From Cypionkella sp. (GTDB taxonomy: Bacteria; Pseudomonadota; Alphaproteobacteria; Rhodobacterales; Rhodobacteraceae), in contig JAGPBG010000120.1 in NCBI GenBank assembly GCA_018063485.1, positions 1 to 6,904 of the forward strand: DNA of 6,904 bases, read 5' to 3'. This document shows, piece after piece, positions 5,281 to 6,904 of this stretch. The notes beneath the pieces are model-generated. The model ran no database searches. It saw nothing but the letters and a program-made list of their open reading frames with translations, and had not been told where the DNA came from. Each line of letters starts with the position of its first letter. Within the stretch, counting starts at the first letter, position 1. The position numbers and the translations under genes were made by a program.

Positions 5281-6549
5281 TCATCCTGCCTGAAACACCG
5301 GAACCCCGGCCACATAGGTTGCCAGCACCTTACCCTCCATCCGCTGCCCGTCAAAGGGCGTGTTCTTGGATTTTGAGGCCAAAGTGGCCCGGTCCAGCAG
5401 ATAAGGCGCATCAGGGTCAAACAGCACAAGATCCGCAGGTGCCCCCACCGCCAACCGTCCTTGCGGCAGGCCCAACCGCCGCGCGGGATTCAGCGCCATC
5501 GCCCGGAACAGGCCCGGCAAATCCATTGCCCCCGCATGATACAACCGCAACGCCGCAGGCAGCAATGTCTGCAACCCCACCGCGCCGGCTTCCGCCTCTT
5601 CGAACGGCAGCCGCTTGCTTTCTTCATCCGCCGGGGTGTGGAACGAGCCGATCATATCAATCAGCCCATCCGCCACCGCCTGCACCATGGCCAGACGATC
5701 ATCTTCTGATCTGAGTGGCGGGGTGAATTTGAAGAAGGTGCGGTAATCGCCCACGTCAAATTCGTTCAGCGTCAGGTGGTGGATGGAAACCCCTGCCGTG
5801 ATGTCAAACCCGTTGGCCTTGGCGCGCTCCAACGCAGGCAGACTGCGCGCCGTGGTGATTTGATCAGCGTGATAGCGCACGCCCGTCATCTCAACCATAC
5901 CGATATCGCGGTCCAATCCGATGCGCTCGGCCATGCTCGACACCGCAGGCAGGCCGCGCAATGAGGCAAACTTGCCGCTGGTCGCCGAGACCCCCGCCGA
6001 TAGCCCCGGCTCTTGCGGATGCCCGATCACCAAAGCACCAAGCGAGCGCGCATAGGTCAGCGCGCGGGCCAGACTCTTGGTATCATTTGTCACCGCAAAC
6101 ACATCGGTGAACGCAATCGCGCCTGCATCCAGCAAAAAGCCGAGCTCGGTCATCTCATGGCCCGCGCGCCCCTTGGTCAGCGCGGCCATGTGGCGGATTC
6201 GCACCACCGATTCCGCCGCGCGCCGGGTGACAAACTCCAGCGTCTCGGGGGTGTCGATGGCAGGCGAGGTGTCAGGGCGCGCGATGATCGTGGTCACGCC
6301 GCCCGCCGCCGCCGCCAACCCGGCGCTGCGAAAGCTTTCGCGGTGCCGCTCTCCCGGCTCGCCGATCTTGACACCCCAGTCGACGATGCCGGGGGCAAGA
6401 CAATGCCCACCACACTCCCGCACCTCCGCCCCCTGGGGGGCTTCCGAGTCAATCGCCACGATCACGCCATTCTCGACGGTCAGCGACCCGACATCATCCG
6501 TCCCGGCTTCCGGGTTGATCAGGCGGGCATTGGTGAAGTGAAGGGTCAT
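5281..6549 (-). CDS. pyrC: Dihydroorotase-like protein with degenerate active site (PyrC' / pseudo-dihydroorotase)
   Basis: The 422 residues align in length and layout with type I dihydroorotases of the amidohydrolase superfamily. Recognisable parts are LAPGIVDWGVKIGEPGERHR (51-70), AAAGGVTTIIARPDTSPAID (80-99), LTKGRAGHEMTELG (124-137), TPPLRSEDDRLAMVQAVADG (276-295), PFEEAEAGAVGLQTLLPAAL (315-334) and the C-terminal GAPADLVLFDPD (369-380). The family's metal motif DxHVHLR reads D57-W-G59-V-K61-I-G63, so both His and the substrate Arg are gone. The TDHAPH segment reads SFHTPA (302-307), with the catalytic Asp replaced by Phe. D149 and H177 remain. Such proteins (PyrC' of Pseudomonas) are structural partners of aspartate carbamoyltransferase; an equivalent role here is inference. 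pyrB is not immediately upstream in the window. The start ATG at 6549 has GAGG five bases upstream. plsY follows after three bases. Confidence 0.9.
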   Translation of the reverse strand: MTLHFTNARLINPEAGTDDVGSLTVENGVIVAIDSEAPQGAEVRECGGHCLAPGIVDWGVKIGEPGERHRESFRSAGLAAAAGGVTTIIARPDTSPAIDTPETLEFVTRRAAESVVRIRHMAALTKGRAGHEMTELGFLLDAGAIAFTDVFAVTNDTKSLARALTYARSLGALVIGHPQEPGLSAGVSATSGKFASLRGLPAVSSMAERIGLDRDIGMVEMTGVRYHADQITTARSLPALERAKANGFDITAGVSIHHLTLNEFDVGDYRTFFKFTPPLRSEDDRLAMVQAVADGLIDMIGSFHTPADEESKRLPFEEAEAGAVGLQTLLPAALRLYHAGAMDLPGLFRAMALNPARRLGLPQGRLAVGAPADLVLFDPDAPYLLDRATLASKSKNTPFDGQRMEGKVLATYVAGVPVFQAG

Positions 6550-6634
6550 TGTGCCTCGCTTTGGATTTGACGGAACAGGGCATAAATTTCAGGGCCTCAA
6601 GATATAGCGGCTCAGTTTCTTTGGCGAAATCCAT
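6494..6634 (-). other. Possible 46-residue ORF or leader overlapping the pyrC start
   Basis: An ATG at 6634-6632 has a strong ribosome site, GAGGAG (6645-6640), that overlaps the stop of the upstream 40-residue gene. The frame (MDFAKETEPLYLEALKFMPC...) runs through the 94-bp gap and stops at 6496-6494, about 56 bases inside pyrC in another frame. The gap is visibly less GC-rich than the genes, and the part overlapping pyrC is not protein-like. It may be a translated leader that couples to pyrC, the remnant of a gene, or chance. Confidence 0.22.
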
Positions 6635-6643
6635 GCCCACTCC

Positions 6644-6766
6644 TCACCCCGCCATCCAGACAAACGCCACCGTAAACAGTGCCAGAAACACCAGCACCGC
6701 CGTGGCGACCATGCCGCCCGTGCGCATCTCTGACTTGGTTGGTTTGCGGTCTTGATCAGGGGTCAT
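6644..6766 (-). CDS. 40-residue single-pass membrane micro-protein
   Basis: The frame begins at ATG 6766-6764, which overlaps the upstream stop as ATGA, with a good ribosome site GGAAGGA about seven bases before it, and ends at TGA 6646-6644. The peptide has a charged N-terminus (MTPDQDRKPTKSEMRTGG, 1-18) and one strong hydrophobic helix (MVATAVLVFLALFTVAFVWM, 19-38). Basic residues on the N-side predict N-in topology, with the C-terminus ending just outside the membrane. The clean ribosome site, the overlap and the clear charge/hydrophobic split make this convincing despite its size. Function unknown. It lies in the same transcription unit as pyrC and plsY, so it might act at the membrane with PlsY, but nothing in the sequence proves that. 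Confidence 0.7.
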   Translation of the reverse strand: MTPDQDRKPTKSEMRTGGMVATAVLVFLALFTVAFVWMAG

Positions 6767-6904
6767 GTGTCGGTCCTTCCCTGCAGGTCGCGGATCAGGT
6801 GATAGACCTTTTCACCTTCGGCGATGTTTTCAAAGCCCGCCTTGATGGTTCCAAGGTCGCCGTCCGAGTCTCGCTCCAGACGTGCATGAACCCAGACCGT
6901 GTCG
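6763..6904 (-). CDS. C-terminal 46 residues of an unrecognised protein (start outside window)
   Basis: One minus-strand frame is open from the right edge (first whole codon at 6903) to a TGA at 6765-6763; another closes early with TGA. The visible tail begins DTVWVHARLERDSDGDLGTI and ends EGEKVYHLIRDLQGRTDT. It is polar and charged with no membrane segment, so it is probably cytoplasmic. It does not look like the C-terminus of aspartate carbamoyltransferase as I know it. The stop overlaps the ATG of the 40-residue membrane protein by four bases, so it is the upstream member of the operon. The protein may be short, since the visible piece could be most of a small protein. Confidence 0.6.
   Translation of the reverse strand, partial: DTVWVHARLERDSDGDLGTIKAGFENIAEGEKVYHLIRDLQGRTDT

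Noticed and set aside
6013..6570. A 185-codon plus-strand open frame
   Set aside because: It is antisense to the N-terminal part of pyrC, has a His/Arg-rich random composition and no ribosome site.
1..6904. CRISPR arrays, tRNA or rRNA genes, insertion sequences, phage or toxin-antitoxin genes
   Set aside because: I saw no repeat-spacer arrays, clover-leaf sequences, transposase motifs or terminal inverted repeats. The region reads as conserved housekeeping DNA.

Overview
This window looks like the core chromosome of an alphaproteobacterium, most likely a Rhodobacterales (Roseobacter-group) species. The DNA is GC-rich, the genes are packed with start/stop overlaps, and the set of housekeeping proteins (UbiA, RsmE, a plant-type GshA, PlsY and a catalytically degenerate PyrC homologue) reads like that order. 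The assignment rests on remembered protein features, not on a search. I see no mobile element, CRISPR array, tRNA, rRNA, phage gene or defence system.

Left end (1-1430, minus strand): ubiA (ubiquinone synthesis) is followed by a possible 29-residue hydrophobic micro-ORF that fills the whole gap, then by the N-terminal part of a membrane-anchored protein resembling the OmpA-family proteins of this order. Its C-terminus lies outside the window.

Middle (1443-4565, plus strand): rsmE (16S rRNA U1498 methyltransferase) starts only 12 bp from the divergent ubiA start. It overlaps a TTG-started two-helix membrane protein of unknown function. After a short gap with a CG palindrome and a TTGACA element comes gshA (glutamate-cysteine ligase, first step of glutathione synthesis). 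A 127-bp spacer then leads to a 92-residue two-helix membrane protein.

Convergent junction (4566-4665): about 100 bp holding an inverted repeat whose right arm is tandemly duplicated as an 18-bp unit, then a hairpin and a T7 tract that runs into the end of plsY.

Right end (4666-6904, minus strand): in transcription order, the tail of an unrecognised protein, a 40-residue single-helix membrane protein (ATGA overlap), pyrC and plsY (3-bp spacing). This is a tight operon linking a pyrimidine-pathway homologue to phospholipid synthesis. The PyrC protein keeps the dihydroorotase fold motifs but has lost the HxH metal motif and the catalytic Asp, so it is probably a structural PyrC' partner of aspartate carbamoyltransferase and not an enzyme.

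The window is mostly ordinary housekeeping DNA. The points most worth a second look are the pseudo-dihydroorotase, the very small membrane-protein ORFs tucked between genes, and the repeat structure at the convergent junction.
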